Below are positions 1 to 8,054 of a DNA stretch of 10,014 bases, one piece after another. The stretch lies in NCBI GenBank assembly GCA_002069025.1, contig MWBK01000090.1, positions 1-10,014 on the forward strand, in the 5' to 3' direction. The position numbers and the translations under genes are program-made. Position 1 is the first letter of the stretch. The number at the start of each line of letters is the position of its first letter. The notes under the pieces are model-generated. The model saw only the letters and a list, made by a program, of their open reading frames with translations. It was not told the DNA's origin and ran no database searches. This stretch comes from Bacteroidetes bacterium ADurb.Bin302. GTDB lineage: Bacteria > Bacteroidota > Bacteroidia > Bacteroidales > Paludibacteraceae.

Positions 1-2
1 AA

Positions 3-1025
3 AAAAAACACCTCTTGGGTAAAACTCTTTTTGAATTAAAAGAGATGGCAGCTTCTTTGGATATGCCTACTTTTGCCGCCAAACAAATTGCAGATTGGTT
101 ATATAAAAAGAATATTACCACCATTGATATGATGAGTAATCTTTCTGCTGCAAACAGAACCAAACTGGCAGAAAATTATACTGTTGGTATAAAAAAGCCT
201 ATAAAAACAAGCTTATCAAAAGATGGTACAAAGAAATACTTATTTGACGTTGGAAACAATAAGTATATAGAGAGCGTATTTATACCCGAAAAAGAACGCG
301 CAACCTTGTGTGTTTCATCACAAAAGGGATGTCAGATGAATTGTTTGTTTTGTGCAACAGGAAAGCAAAGTTTTGCCGGTAATTTAACATCCGCAGAAAT
401 AATTAATCAGGTTCAAAGTATTGACGAATGCGATAAATTGACCAATATAGTTTTTATGGGTATGGGTGAACCCATGAATAATATAAATGAGGTTTTGAAA
501 GCCATAGAAATTCTAACTTCCGATTACGGATACGGATGGAGTCCAAAACGCATTACATTATCTACTATAGGAGTTTTACCGGCTCTGAAAACATTCTTAG
601 ATTCAACTCAATGTAACCTTGCTGTTAGCATACATGCTCCTGATGCCTTTAAACGTGTACAAATAATTCCGGGTGAAAAAGCATACCCCATTAAAGACGT
701 GTTGAAACTTTTAAAAGAGTACGATTGGAGTCATCAAAGACGTGTATCTTTCGAGTATATATTATTTAATCAATTAAATGACACGGAAGAAGATGCACTA
801 AAACTAGCAGATTTGTTACAAGGATTGGATTGCCGAGTTAATTTAATCCCATTCCACCAAATACCTGACGTTGATTTGAGCCCTTCAAAACGCGATATTA
901 TGGAGAAATTTCAAGCTATATTAGAAAAAAAACATATCACTGCAACTATTCGTAAATCGCGTGGACAAGATATTGATGCTGCCTGTGGTATGTTATCAAC
1001 AAAAAAAATAAATCAAACATTATGA
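3..1025 (+). CDS. rlmN: Dual-specificity 23S rRNA/tRNA adenine-C2 methyltransferase RlmN (5' partial)
   Basis: Radical-SAM enzyme that methylates C2 of A2503 in 23S rRNA and A37 in some tRNAs, acting in the cytoplasm. Counting from the in-frame TTG at 15, the cluster motif CX3CX2C is C106, C110 and C113. C99 (in TLCVSS) matches the resolving cysteine and C324 (in DAACGML) the methyl-carrying cysteine of E. coli RlmN. MGMGEP at 148-153 is the SAM-binding segment. The frame is open to the left edge and reads KKHLLGKTLFELKEM across the TTG, which resembles the normal RlmN N-terminus. The true start therefore lies before the window and the TTG is not the start. About 340 aa visible, near full length. 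Its TGA overlaps the next ATG (ATGA), so it is probably the upstream member of the run ending at secG. Identity is secure; only the start is missing. Confidence 0.96.
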   Translation, partial: KKHLLGKTLFELKEMAASLDMPTFAAKQIADWLYKKNITTIDMMSNLSAANRTKLAENYTVGIKKPIKTSLSKDGTKKYLFDVGNNKYIESVFIPEKERATLCVSSQKGCQMNCLFCATGKQSFAGNLTSAEIINQVQSIDECDKLTNIVFMGMGEPMNNINEVLKAIEILTSDYGYGWSPKRITLSTIGVLPALKTFLDSTQCNLAVSIHAPDAFKRVQIIPGEKAYPIKDVLKLLKEYDWSHQRRVSFEYILFNQLNDTEEDALKLADLLQGLDCRVNLIPFHQIPDVDLSPSKRDIMEKFQAILEKKHITATIRKSRGQDIDAACGMLSTKKINQTL

Positions 1026-2017
1026 GATACAAGTTATTACTTTTTTTGTCAGTTTTAATTTCTTTTACAGCATGTAACTACATTAGTTTAAAACCTAATT
1101 CAACAGGAGCTGCAAATGAAATTCTAGTCGTAATTGATGATTCAATTAAGAATTCGGCAGTTGGTGATTCTTTGTTTGCAATTCTTAATCAAGACGTTCC
1201 CGGACTTAATCAGTCAGAGCCATATTTTAATATATCACTCACAAGCACAAAAAACTTTGCAAGTATTTTAAAACCTGCGCGAAACATAATTATTGTAAGT
1301 ATAAATAATACCTATTCGCGTAGTAAAATAAGTCATTACAAAGATCAATGGTCAAAGCCACAATCTATTCTAAAAATTAATGGATTTGACATTGCTGACG
1401 TCGCAAATACAATATCAAAATACGAAGACGAGATCTTGCAATACTTTATAAAAGCAGAAAGAGAACGTTCAATATCTTACCAAACACGTTATTCCGAAAG
1501 AGATGCTATGAAAAAAGTAAAAGACAAGTTCGGATTTTCAATAGTTTTGCCTAAAGGAATGAATCGCTTTAAAAATGAAGATAACTTTATGTGGATTGCC
1601 AATTCAAGTAGAGAGGTAAATCAAAACATTGTGATTTATACATATCCATATACCGAAAATGATGCTTTTACTCGCGAAAAAATATTGCATAAAAGAGATT
1701 CTGTAATGATGCTATGGATACCCGGACCATCTCCCGACTCATACATGGGAACTGAGTATAGATATAATCCCCCTATTGCCCGTGAAACATCACTTGAAAA
1801 TGGTAATTATGCAATGGAAGTACGCGGTTTATGGACAGCCATAGGCGACATTATGGGTGGACCTTTTGTCAGTATAAGTTGTTTAGACGAAAAAAATCAA
1901 CAAGTAGTTACAGCAGAAGCATTCGTATATGCTCCAAATAAATACAAACGTAATATTATGAGGCAATTAGAAGCCATTTTATATACAATAAATTTTGAAA
2001 CAGATGGAAACAAATAA
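1022..2017 (+). CDS. DUF4837 family lipoprotein
   Basis: Protein of 331 aa. A short hydrophobic signal (residues 4-17) ends in the lipobox FTAC with C18 as the likely lipidated cysteine, so it should be an envelope lipoprotein. The body matches what I know of DUF4837, a Bacteroidota family of unknown function. Characteristic stretches are IVLPKGMNRFKNEDNFMWI in the middle, GLWTAIGDIMGGPFVS near residue 270, and the C-terminal VYAPNKYKRNIMRQLEAIL. The start overlaps the rlmN stop (ATGA), and the end overlaps the start of pdxA by 14 bases, so translation is probably coupled. The position between rlmN and pdxA is typical for Bacteroidales but does not reveal a role; neither neighbour works in the envelope. 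No catalytic motif is visible. Confidence 0.85.
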   Translation: MRYKLLLFLSVLISFTACNYISLKPNSTGAANEILVVIDDSIKNSAVGDSLFAILNQDVPGLNQSEPYFNISLTSTKNFASILKPARNIIIVSINNTYSRSKISHYKDQWSKPQSILKINGFDIADVANTISKYEDEILQYFIKAERERSISYQTRYSERDAMKKVKDKFGFSIVLPKGMNRFKNEDNFMWIANSSREVNQNIVIYTYPYTENDAFTREKILHKRDSVMMLWIPGPSPDSYMGTEYRYNPPIARETSLENGNYAMEVRGLWTAIGDIMGGPFVSISCLDEKNQQVVTAEAFVYAPNKYKRNIMRQLEAILYTINFETDGNK

Positions 2018-3005
2018 AATAAAATTAGGAATAACTCAAGGTGATATAAATGGTATCGGTTACGAAGTAATCCTAAAAACGCTTGAAGATAACAGAATCT
2101 TAGATTTATGTATTCCAATCGTATATGGATCACCTAAAGTTGCAGCTTATCACCGCAAAACCTTTGATTTAAATATCAATCTTAATCTAATAAATAATGC
2201 AAGTGAAGCCAGCGATAAACGTGCTAACATAATTAATTGCTGCGACGATGAAATAAAGGTTGATTTAGGTTTATCTACTCCAATGGCAGGTGCCGCTGCA
2301 TTTGCTGCATTAGAAAAAGCATCACAAGATTTAAAAGAAGGTTTGATTGATGCAATTGTAACCGCACCAATCAACAAAAAAAACATACAATCTCAAAGTT
2401 TTCAATTTCCCGGTCATACCGAATATTTAGAAGAAACATTTGGAAAACGAGGAGATGCTTTAATGCTACTTACGAACGATAAAATGCGTGTAGCTGTTGT
2501 AACCGGACATATTCCATTAGCTAAAGTTGCACAAACAATAACAAGCGATTTAATTCTTGCAAAACTTCGCATATTCAACAAATCGCTTAAACAAGATTTC
2601 TCTATAAATAGACCCCGCATTGCCGTACTTGGACTAAATCCACATTCAGGTGATGAAGGAGTAATTGGAACTGAAGAAAAAGAAATTATAGCTCCTGCCT
2701 TAAAAACGGCTATGGATGAAGGTATTATTTGCATAGGACCACAAGCTGCAGACGGGTTCTTCGGCTCTGATAATTATCTAAAATATGATGGAATACTAGC
2801 AATGTATCACGACCAAGGTCTGATTCCATTCAAAGCAATGGCTATGGATTCAGGAGTTAATTTTACAGCAGGTTTAAATGTAGTTAGAACATCACCTGAC
2901 CATGGCACGGCATATGACATTGCCGGACAGAACTTGGCATCAGAAAATTCATTCCGTCAAGCTCTTTACATGGCTGTTGATATTATAGCAAATCGTAGGA
3001 AATGA
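2004..3005 (+). CDS. pdxA: 4-hydroxythreonine-4-phosphate dehydrogenase PdxA
   Basis: Oxidises 4-phosphohydroxy-L-threonine with NAD; the product decarboxylates to 3-amino-2-oxopropyl phosphate, the PdxJ substrate in the DXP-dependent pyridoxal phosphate pathway. The protein is 333 aa from the ATG at 2004, the usual family length. The frame extends to a TTG at 1995, but the ATG gives the expected N-terminus METNKIKLGITQGDINGIG. Metal-ligand histidines are visible as H169 (TGHIPL), H214 (NPHSG) and H269 (MYHDQG). H138 lies in GHTEY, and the C-terminal block RTSPDHGTAYDIAG is intact. The N-terminal GITQGDINGIG replaces the enterobacterial TPGDPAGIG, which is usual in Bacteroidota. It overlaps the lipoprotein gene by 14 bases and the next gene by ATGA. 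No pdxJ is in the window. Confidence 0.95.
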   Translation: METNKIKLGITQGDINGIGYEVILKTLEDNRILDLCIPIVYGSPKVAAYHRKTFDLNINLNLINNASEASDKRANIINCCDDEIKVDLGLSTPMAGAAAFAALEKASQDLKEGLIDAIVTAPINKKNIQSQSFQFPGHTEYLEETFGKRGDALMLLTNDKMRVAVVTGHIPLAKVAQTITSDLILAKLRIFNKSLKQDFSINRPRIAVLGLNPHSGDEGVIGTEEKEIIAPALKTAMDEGIICIGPQAADGFFGSDNYLKYDGILAMYHDQGLIPFKAMAMDSGVNFTAGLNVVRTSPDHGTAYDIAGQNLASENSFRQALYMAVDIIANRRK

Positions 3006-4213
3006 TAGAATCAAGTCAATTACAAACAATTAAACAAAGGTTCGATATAGTCGGCAATACTCCTGACCTCGACCAAGCAATTCGTGTAGCCGTACAAGTT
3101 GCTCCTACCGATTTACCTGTATTAATTACAGGCGAAAGCGGAGTCGGAAAGGAAAATTTTCCTAAAATAATACATCAATACAGTGTCCGTAAACACGAAA
3201 AATATATTGCAGTTAACTGCGGTGCAATACCCGAAGGCACAATGGATTCTGAACTATTCGGACACGAAAAAGGTTCTTTTACAGGAGCTCTAACAGACCG
3301 AAAAGGTTATTTTGAGGTAGCTGACGGCGGAACTATATTTTTGGACGAAGTAGGAGAACTTCCCCTTCCCACTCAAGCTCGATTATTAAGAGTATTACAA
3401 GATGGCGAATTCTTTAGAGTCGGTTCTTCCGATCTTAAAAAAACAAATGTAAGAGTTGTTGCAGCTACAAATATAAATATTCAACAAGCAATTAGAGAAG
3501 GTAAATTTAGAGGAGATTTGTATTATCGTTTAAATGCTGTGCCAATACAAATACCGCCACTGCGCGAACGTAAAATTGACATAATGCCATTATTTACAAA
3601 ATTCGCCAATGATTTTGCAGAGACATACAGAAGACCTCCTGTTAAATTGACTGCCGAAGCTCAAAAAATGTTAGTCAACTACTATTGGCAAGGTAATATT
3701 CGACAACTTAAAAACGTTGCCGAACAAATATCAGCTGTAGAAACAAATCCTGAAATAGAAGCTACAACGTTAACACATTATTTGCCGGATGAATCACAAA
3801 GTCGCTTACCTCTTATAGTTTCAAGCGATAAAAGCGAAAGAACATTTAATAATGAGCGCGAAATCTTATATCAAGTCCTTTTTGATATGAAGAAGGATAT
3901 GGATGAACTTAAGAAATCTGTTAGTAAATTAATGACGGAAAAAGATTCTATTGTAAATAAAGATCCTAAACCGGTTCCAAATCATGAGCAAACAGTAATT
4001 TCATATACACCTACCGACATACGAAACGAAGATTATGAAGACGCTCAAGAGTATGACGAATCTACATTGGCGGTAGATGATATGGAAAAAGAACTTATCA
4101 AAAAAGCTCTCGAAAAACATGCCGGGAAAAGAAAATATGCTGCCATGGATTTAAAGATTTCGGAACGCACTTTGTACAGAAAAATTAAAGAATACGGATT
4201 AGATAACATATAA
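3002..4213 (+). CDS. Sigma-54-dependent AAA+ transcriptional activator without a sensory domain
   Basis: Bacterial enhancer-binding protein of 403 aa that should use ATP hydrolysis to open sigma-54 RNA polymerase promoters. The AAA+ domain starts almost at once: Walker A GESGVGKE at 44-51, GSFTGA at 91-96 (the GAFTGA sigma-54-contact loop with one conservative change), Walker B TIFLDEV at 111-117, and the arginine-finger region FRGDLYYRLN at 169-178. WQGNIRQLKN at 229-238 matches the usual WPGNVREL block. A charged, probably flexible linker (about 265-355) precedes a Fis-type helix-turn-helix at about 362-399 (ISERTLYRKIKEYGL). There is no receiver, GAF or PAS domain, so activity must be controlled by expression, a partner protein or the linker. 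The intact contact loop argues for real sigma-54 use. A sigma-54 promoter lies downstream before groES (5794-5809), a possible target by inference only. Its ATG overlaps the pdxA stop. Confidence 0.93.
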   Translation: MIESSQLQTIKQRFDIVGNTPDLDQAIRVAVQVAPTDLPVLITGESGVGKENFPKIIHQYSVRKHEKYIAVNCGAIPEGTMDSELFGHEKGSFTGALTDRKGYFEVADGGTIFLDEVGELPLPTQARLLRVLQDGEFFRVGSSDLKKTNVRVVAATNINIQQAIREGKFRGDLYYRLNAVPIQIPPLRERKIDIMPLFTKFANDFAETYRRPPVKLTAEAQKMLVNYYWQGNIRQLKNVAEQISAVETNPEIEATTLTHYLPDESQSRLPLIVSSDKSERTFNNEREILYQVLFDMKKDMDELKKSVSKLMTEKDSIVNKDPKPVPNHEQTVISYTPTDIRNEDYEDAQEYDESTLAVDDMEKELIKKALEKHAGKRKYAAMDLKISERTLYRKIKEYGLDNI

Positions 4214-4230
4214 TATCACACATTATATAG

Positions 4231-4743
4231 ATGAAATATTTTAAACCATTTGAAATAGCAATCGTAGGCTTGATTCTAATGTCATCGTGCAGTATATCAT
4301 ATAAATTTAATGGTACTGTTATTGACTATGATAAAATTAAATCTATTTCTATAGTTGATTTTACAAATCAAGCAGCTATGGTATATGCCCCACTGACTGC
4401 AAAATTCAACGAAGAATTAAAAGACATATATACACGTCAAACGCGTTTAAACTTAATTTCGCGTAACGCAGATCTCGAATTAGATGGAGAAATTACCGGA
4501 TATGATATTACTCCGATGTCTGTATCAACAAATTCACTGGCATCAGAAACGCGATTAACTATAAAAATCAACGTCCGCTATATCAATAATACAAATCACG
4601 AAGAAGATTTTGAAAAAATTTATTCAGCATACCGCAATTTCGACAGTAAAAGAATGTTAACTGATGTTCAAGATGAATTAATTGAAGAGATTACAAAAGA
4701 AATATGCGAAAACATTTATAATGACACTGTTGCTAATTGGTAA
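4231..4743 (+). CDS. lptE: LPS assembly lipoprotein LptE
   Basis: 170-aa lipoprotein: a hydrophobic signal peptide ends in LMSSC with lipidated C20, followed by SISYKFNGTVIDYDKIKSISIVDFTN, the start typical of Bacteroidota LptE. In the known system LptE plugs the LptD barrel and helps insert lipopolysaccharide into the outer leaflet of the outer membrane. The fold expected here (strands and helices around residues 30-165, with LSRNADLELDGEITGYDITP-like strands in the middle) fits the family. Assignment also rests on gene order, since LptE genes commonly sit between the sigma-54 activator and secG in Bacteroidales. It begins 17 bases after the activator stop, with no terminator visible in the gap. 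The next gene starts 2 bases after its TAA. Sequence conservation in this family is low, so confidence is below that of the enzymes. Confidence 0.82.
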   Translation: MKYFKPFEIAIVGLILMSSCSISYKFNGTVIDYDKIKSISIVDFTNQAAMVYAPLTAKFNEELKDIYTRQTRLNLISRNADLELDGEITGYDITPMSVSTNSLASETRLTIKINVRYINNTNHEEDFEKIYSAYRNFDSKRMLTDVQDELIEEITKEICENIYNDTVANW

Positions 4744-4745
4744 TA

Positions 4746-5381
4746 ATGACAAGCGAACAACTTATATATTATTTCAAACATCCTGATGAATTGGACAAAC
4801 AAACCGTTTCAGATCTACAGTATCTTGTAAATGAGTATCCGTATTTCCAATCAATACAATTATTATACTTAAAAAACTTACAAAATATAGGAGACTTACA
4901 ATATCATGCAATGCTAAAGAAAACAGCTTTATATGCAGCTGACAGATCGCATTTGCAAGATTTAATGAATGTTCTTCCTCAAATTAAATCTAAAACAGAA
5001 GAAAAGCCTATTTCGAAAAGCGAAACCATCTTGACAGAAACCACAGAATATAAATTAGTTGAATCAGAAAGCGTTGACAATCAATCTGTACCGGCACTTC
5101 AGCATCAAGATTTAATAGATAAATTTATTTCGGATAATCCACGTATACACCCTGTTGGACAAATAGAATCAAATAACATAGTTATTCCTGACATACAAGA
5201 AGACACAGATGTTAGTTCAAGTATATTTACAGAAAGTCTGGCTAAAATTTATATAAAACAGAAACAATATACAAAAGCACTACGAATTTTTGAAAAATTA
5301 AATTTGAAATATCCAGAAAAAAGTAGTTACTTTGCAGACCAAATTCGATTTTTAGATAAAATAATTCAAAATAACAAATAA
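4746..5381 (+). CDS. Conserved Bacteroidota TPR-like protein, function unknown
   Basis: 211 aa from the ATG at 4746; an in-frame TTG at 4737 is less likely because it lies inside the lptE 3' end. No signal peptide or membrane segment is visible, so it is probably cytoplasmic. There are two conserved ends with a variable acidic middle. The N-terminus (about 1-75) contains DLQYLVNEYPYFQSIQLLYL and ALYAADRSHL, shared by proteins at this position in other Bacteroidales. The C-terminus (about 160-211) contains FTESLAKIYIKQKQYTKALRIFEKL followed by YPEKSSYFADQIRFL, which looks like one tetratricopeptide-type helix pair. The linker at about 80-155 is Ser/Thr/Glu rich and probably disordered. It sits between lptE and secG, 2 bases from each, suggesting an envelope- or secretion-linked role, but this is only guilt by association. 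Confidence 0.8.
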   Translation: MTSEQLIYYFKHPDELDKQTVSDLQYLVNEYPYFQSIQLLYLKNLQNIGDLQYHAMLKKTALYAADRSHLQDLMNVLPQIKSKTEEKPISKSETILTETTEYKLVESESVDNQSVPALQHQDLIDKFISDNPRIHPVGQIESNNIVIPDIQEDTDVSSSIFTESLAKIYIKQKQYTKALRIFEKLNLKYPEKSSYFADQIRFLDKIIQNNK

Positions 5382-5383
5382 TT

Positions 5384-5722
5384 ATGTACAACGTACTCGT
5401 ATCATTAGCTGTCGTTATTTCTATCTTATTAACCATTATTGTATCAGTACAAAAGCCAAAAGGAGGCGGTTTGGCAGCAAATTTTTCGGCATCAAACAAT
5501 ATATTAGGTGTTCGTAAAACAACTGATTTCTTAGAAAAAGCAACATGGTCATTAGTTATAATACTAGTAGTTTTAAGCGTAGCAAGTGCTGCTTTTATTT
5601 CTAAAGGAGTATCTGCAGAAGAAGCACAATCATCTGCTTTGAAAAACATTATAGAGCAAACAGCAACACCAAATGCTAATCAAACTCCAATAATGCCTAC
5701 ATCAACTCCGGCTGCAGAATAA
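5384..5722 (+). CDS. secG: Preprotein translocase subunit SecG
   Basis: 112-aa inner-membrane protein of the SecYEG channel, which assists SecA-driven export. Two hydrophobic segments are visible (about residues 4-22 and 54-72), joined by the conserved cytoplasmic loop QKPKGGGLAANFSASN and GVRKTTDFLEKATW, the SecG signature as it appears in Bacteroidota. A Pro/Thr/Ala-rich tail (about 90-112) follows the second helix; it is longer than in E. coli-type short tails and looks unstructured. The gene starts 2 bases after the preceding stop and is the last of the run beginning at rlmN. An intrinsic terminator follows 34 bases after the stop. Confidence 0.93.
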   Translation: MYNVLVSLAVVISILLTIIVSVQKPKGGGLAANFSASNNILGVRKTTDFLEKATWSLVIILVVLSVASAAFISKGVSAEEAQSSALKNIIEQTATPNANQTPIMPTSTPAAE

Positions 5723-5756
5723 TCGAAGCTACAGATTACATATAAATAGTCATAAT

Positions 5757-5794
5757 AAGTCGTTTTGTCATAACAAAGCGACTTTTTTATTTTT
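5757..5794 (+). terminator. Intrinsic terminator after secG
   Basis: A 12-bp stem (5757-5768 with 5773-5784; arms AAGTCGTTTTGT and ACAAAGCGACTT, one G-U pair) with a 4-base loop is followed by a T-rich tract to 5794. This is the expected end of the rlmN-secG transcript. The T-tract runs directly into the sigma-54 promoter in front of groES, so terminator and promoter share bases. Confidence 0.9.
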
Positions 5795-5795
5795 G
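5764..5795 (+). promoter_or_regulatory. Putative Bacteroidota housekeeping promoter inside the secG terminator
   Basis: TTTG at 5764-5767 and TATTTTTG at 5788-5795 are separated by 20 bases, a full match to the Bacteroidota -33/-7 consensus (TTTG, 19-21 bases, TAnnTTTG). The -33 box lies in the terminator stem and the -7 box in its T-tract. T-rich DNA makes the -7 match partly fortuitous, so this could be chance. If real, transcription would start near 5802, inside the -12 element of the sigma-54 promoter, so the two polymerases could not bind together. Confidence 0.4.
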
Positions 5796-5809
5796 GCACG
5801 ATATATGCA
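5794..5809 (+). promoter_or_regulatory. Sigma-54 (-24/-12) promoter for groESL
   Basis: TGGCACG, four bases, then ATGCA. The invariant GG is at 5795-5796 and the GC at 5807-5808, with exactly 10 bases between them. This agrees with the consensus TGGCACG-N4-TTGCW at all but one position. A start near 5820 would give a leader of about 75 bases before groES. It is intergenic, on the right strand, downstream of a terminator, and the window encodes a sigma-54 activator. I saw no clear paired enhancer site in the 150 bases upstream. Confidence 0.72.
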
Positions 5810-5840
5810 ATAAGTGGTTATGTGTAAAGGGTGAAGGGCG

Positions 5841-5892
5841 TTAAACATTAAACGATTACACATTAAACAATTAAACATTTAATAATTACACA
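5841..5892 (+). repeat. TTAAAC / ATTACACA short repeats in the groES leader
   Basis: The predicted 5' leader of groES contains TTAAAC at 5841, 5848, 5863 and 5871, and ATTACACA at 5855-5862 and 5885-5892. The stretch is almost free of G and should be unstructured, which would favour ribosome access in a phylum that rarely uses Shine-Dalgarno pairing. It could equally be low-complexity sequence without specific function. Confidence 0.5.
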
Positions 5893-5895
5893 ACT

Positions 5896-6165
5896 ATGAA
5901 CATTAAACCATTAGCAGACAGGGTTTTAGTTAAACCAAATGCTGCAGAAGAAAAAACAGCAAGCGGAATCATTCTTCCGGATTCTGCAAAGGAAAAACCT
6001 TTAAAAGGCAAAGTTGTTGCAATAGGCAACGGAACAAAAGATGAAGAGATGATAGTAAAAGTTGGTGATAACGTACTATACGGCAAATATGCCGGTACAG
6101 AAATCGAATTGGATTCTGAAAAATATCTTATCATGCGCCAAAGTGACATTTTGGCAATTATCTAA
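5896..6165 (+). CDS. groES: Co-chaperonin GroES
   Basis: 89-aa subunit of the heptameric lid of the GroEL folding chamber, near the usual GroES length. The N-terminus [14 protein letters not shown] is canonical. The mobile loop spans about residues 16-32 with GIIL at 24-27, the GroEL-binding hydrophobic tripeptide region. The roof loop and final strands ([28 protein letters not shown]) are intact. The start is fixed by this N-terminus, and no Shine-Dalgarno precedes it. GroEL follows after 24 bases with no terminator between, so the two are co-transcribed. Regulation: a sigma-54 promoter and a possible housekeeping promoter lie upstream; no HrcA-binding CIRCE inverted repeat is present between secG and groES. 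Confidence 0.98.
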   Translation: MNIKPLADRVLVKPNAAEEKTASGIILPDSAKEKPLKGKVVAIGNGTKDEEMIVKVGDNVLYGKYAGTEIELDSEKYLIMRQSDILAII

Positions 6166-6186
6166 TGACAATTTTAAATTTTATAA

Positions 6187-7824
<1,638 letters not shown>

Positions 7825-7845
7825 TCTCCTACTCTATTTTATAAC

Positions 7846-7880
7846 AAAAGCCTTTGTTCTTTATGAGCAAAGGCTTTTTT
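7846..7880 (+). terminator. Intrinsic terminator after groEL
   Basis: Core stem AAAAGCCTTTG (7846-7856) pairs with CAAAGGCTTTT (7868-7878). It extends inward by three pairs, including one G-U, to a 5-base loop (7860-7864), giving a 14-bp stem. T residues run through 7880. Placement just after the groEL stop makes the assignment firm. Confidence 0.93.
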
Positions 7881-7990
7881 ATTATAAAACTCCCTACTGA
7901 TCTACTTTCAGCAAAAGAAATCACTAAATTATTCTAAGCAAAAAATGCGAAGGATCACCTCTTTTTTCTCCGAAAGGATATTCAAAATTA

Positions 7991-8023
7991 TTTTATTGCT
8001 ACGGTAAAAAATGATTATATTTG
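7991..8023 (+). promoter_or_regulatory. Bacteroidota-type promoter for the fic gene
   Basis: TATATTTG at 8016-8023 is a full match to the -7 consensus TAnnTTTG, 31 bases before the fic ATG. The -33 box is weak: only TTTT at 7991-7994 sits at an acceptable 21-base distance. The gene therefore seems to have its own, moderate promoter independent of groESL, from which it is separated by a terminator. Confidence 0.6.
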
Positions 8024-8054
8024 TATCTGTAAAAATTCTTGTCAATAAACAATT

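Noticed and set aside
15..17. TTG as the start of rlmN
   Set aside because: The frame stays open to the window edge and the residues before the TTG (KKHLL) fit the family's N-terminus, so the gene is simply cut by the window.
4538..4552. Second GG-N10-GC sigma-54-like site
   Set aside because: It lies inside lptE, has ACGC instead of TTGC at -12, and has no gene start at a sensible distance.
5841..5892. TTAAAC repeats as a CRISPR-like or iteron array
   Set aside because: Units are only 6 bases with irregular 7-, 15- and 8-base steps, and there are no spacers or replication gene nearby.
5723..5895. CIRCE (HrcA) element before groES
   Set aside because: No TTAGCACTC-N9-GAGTGCTAA-like inverted repeat is present in the gap.
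7952..7961. GGATCACCTC, identical to the core of the 16S rRNA 3' end
   Set aside because: Only ten bases match and the flanks do not continue as 16S rRNA; no other rRNA sequence is nearby. Most likely chance.
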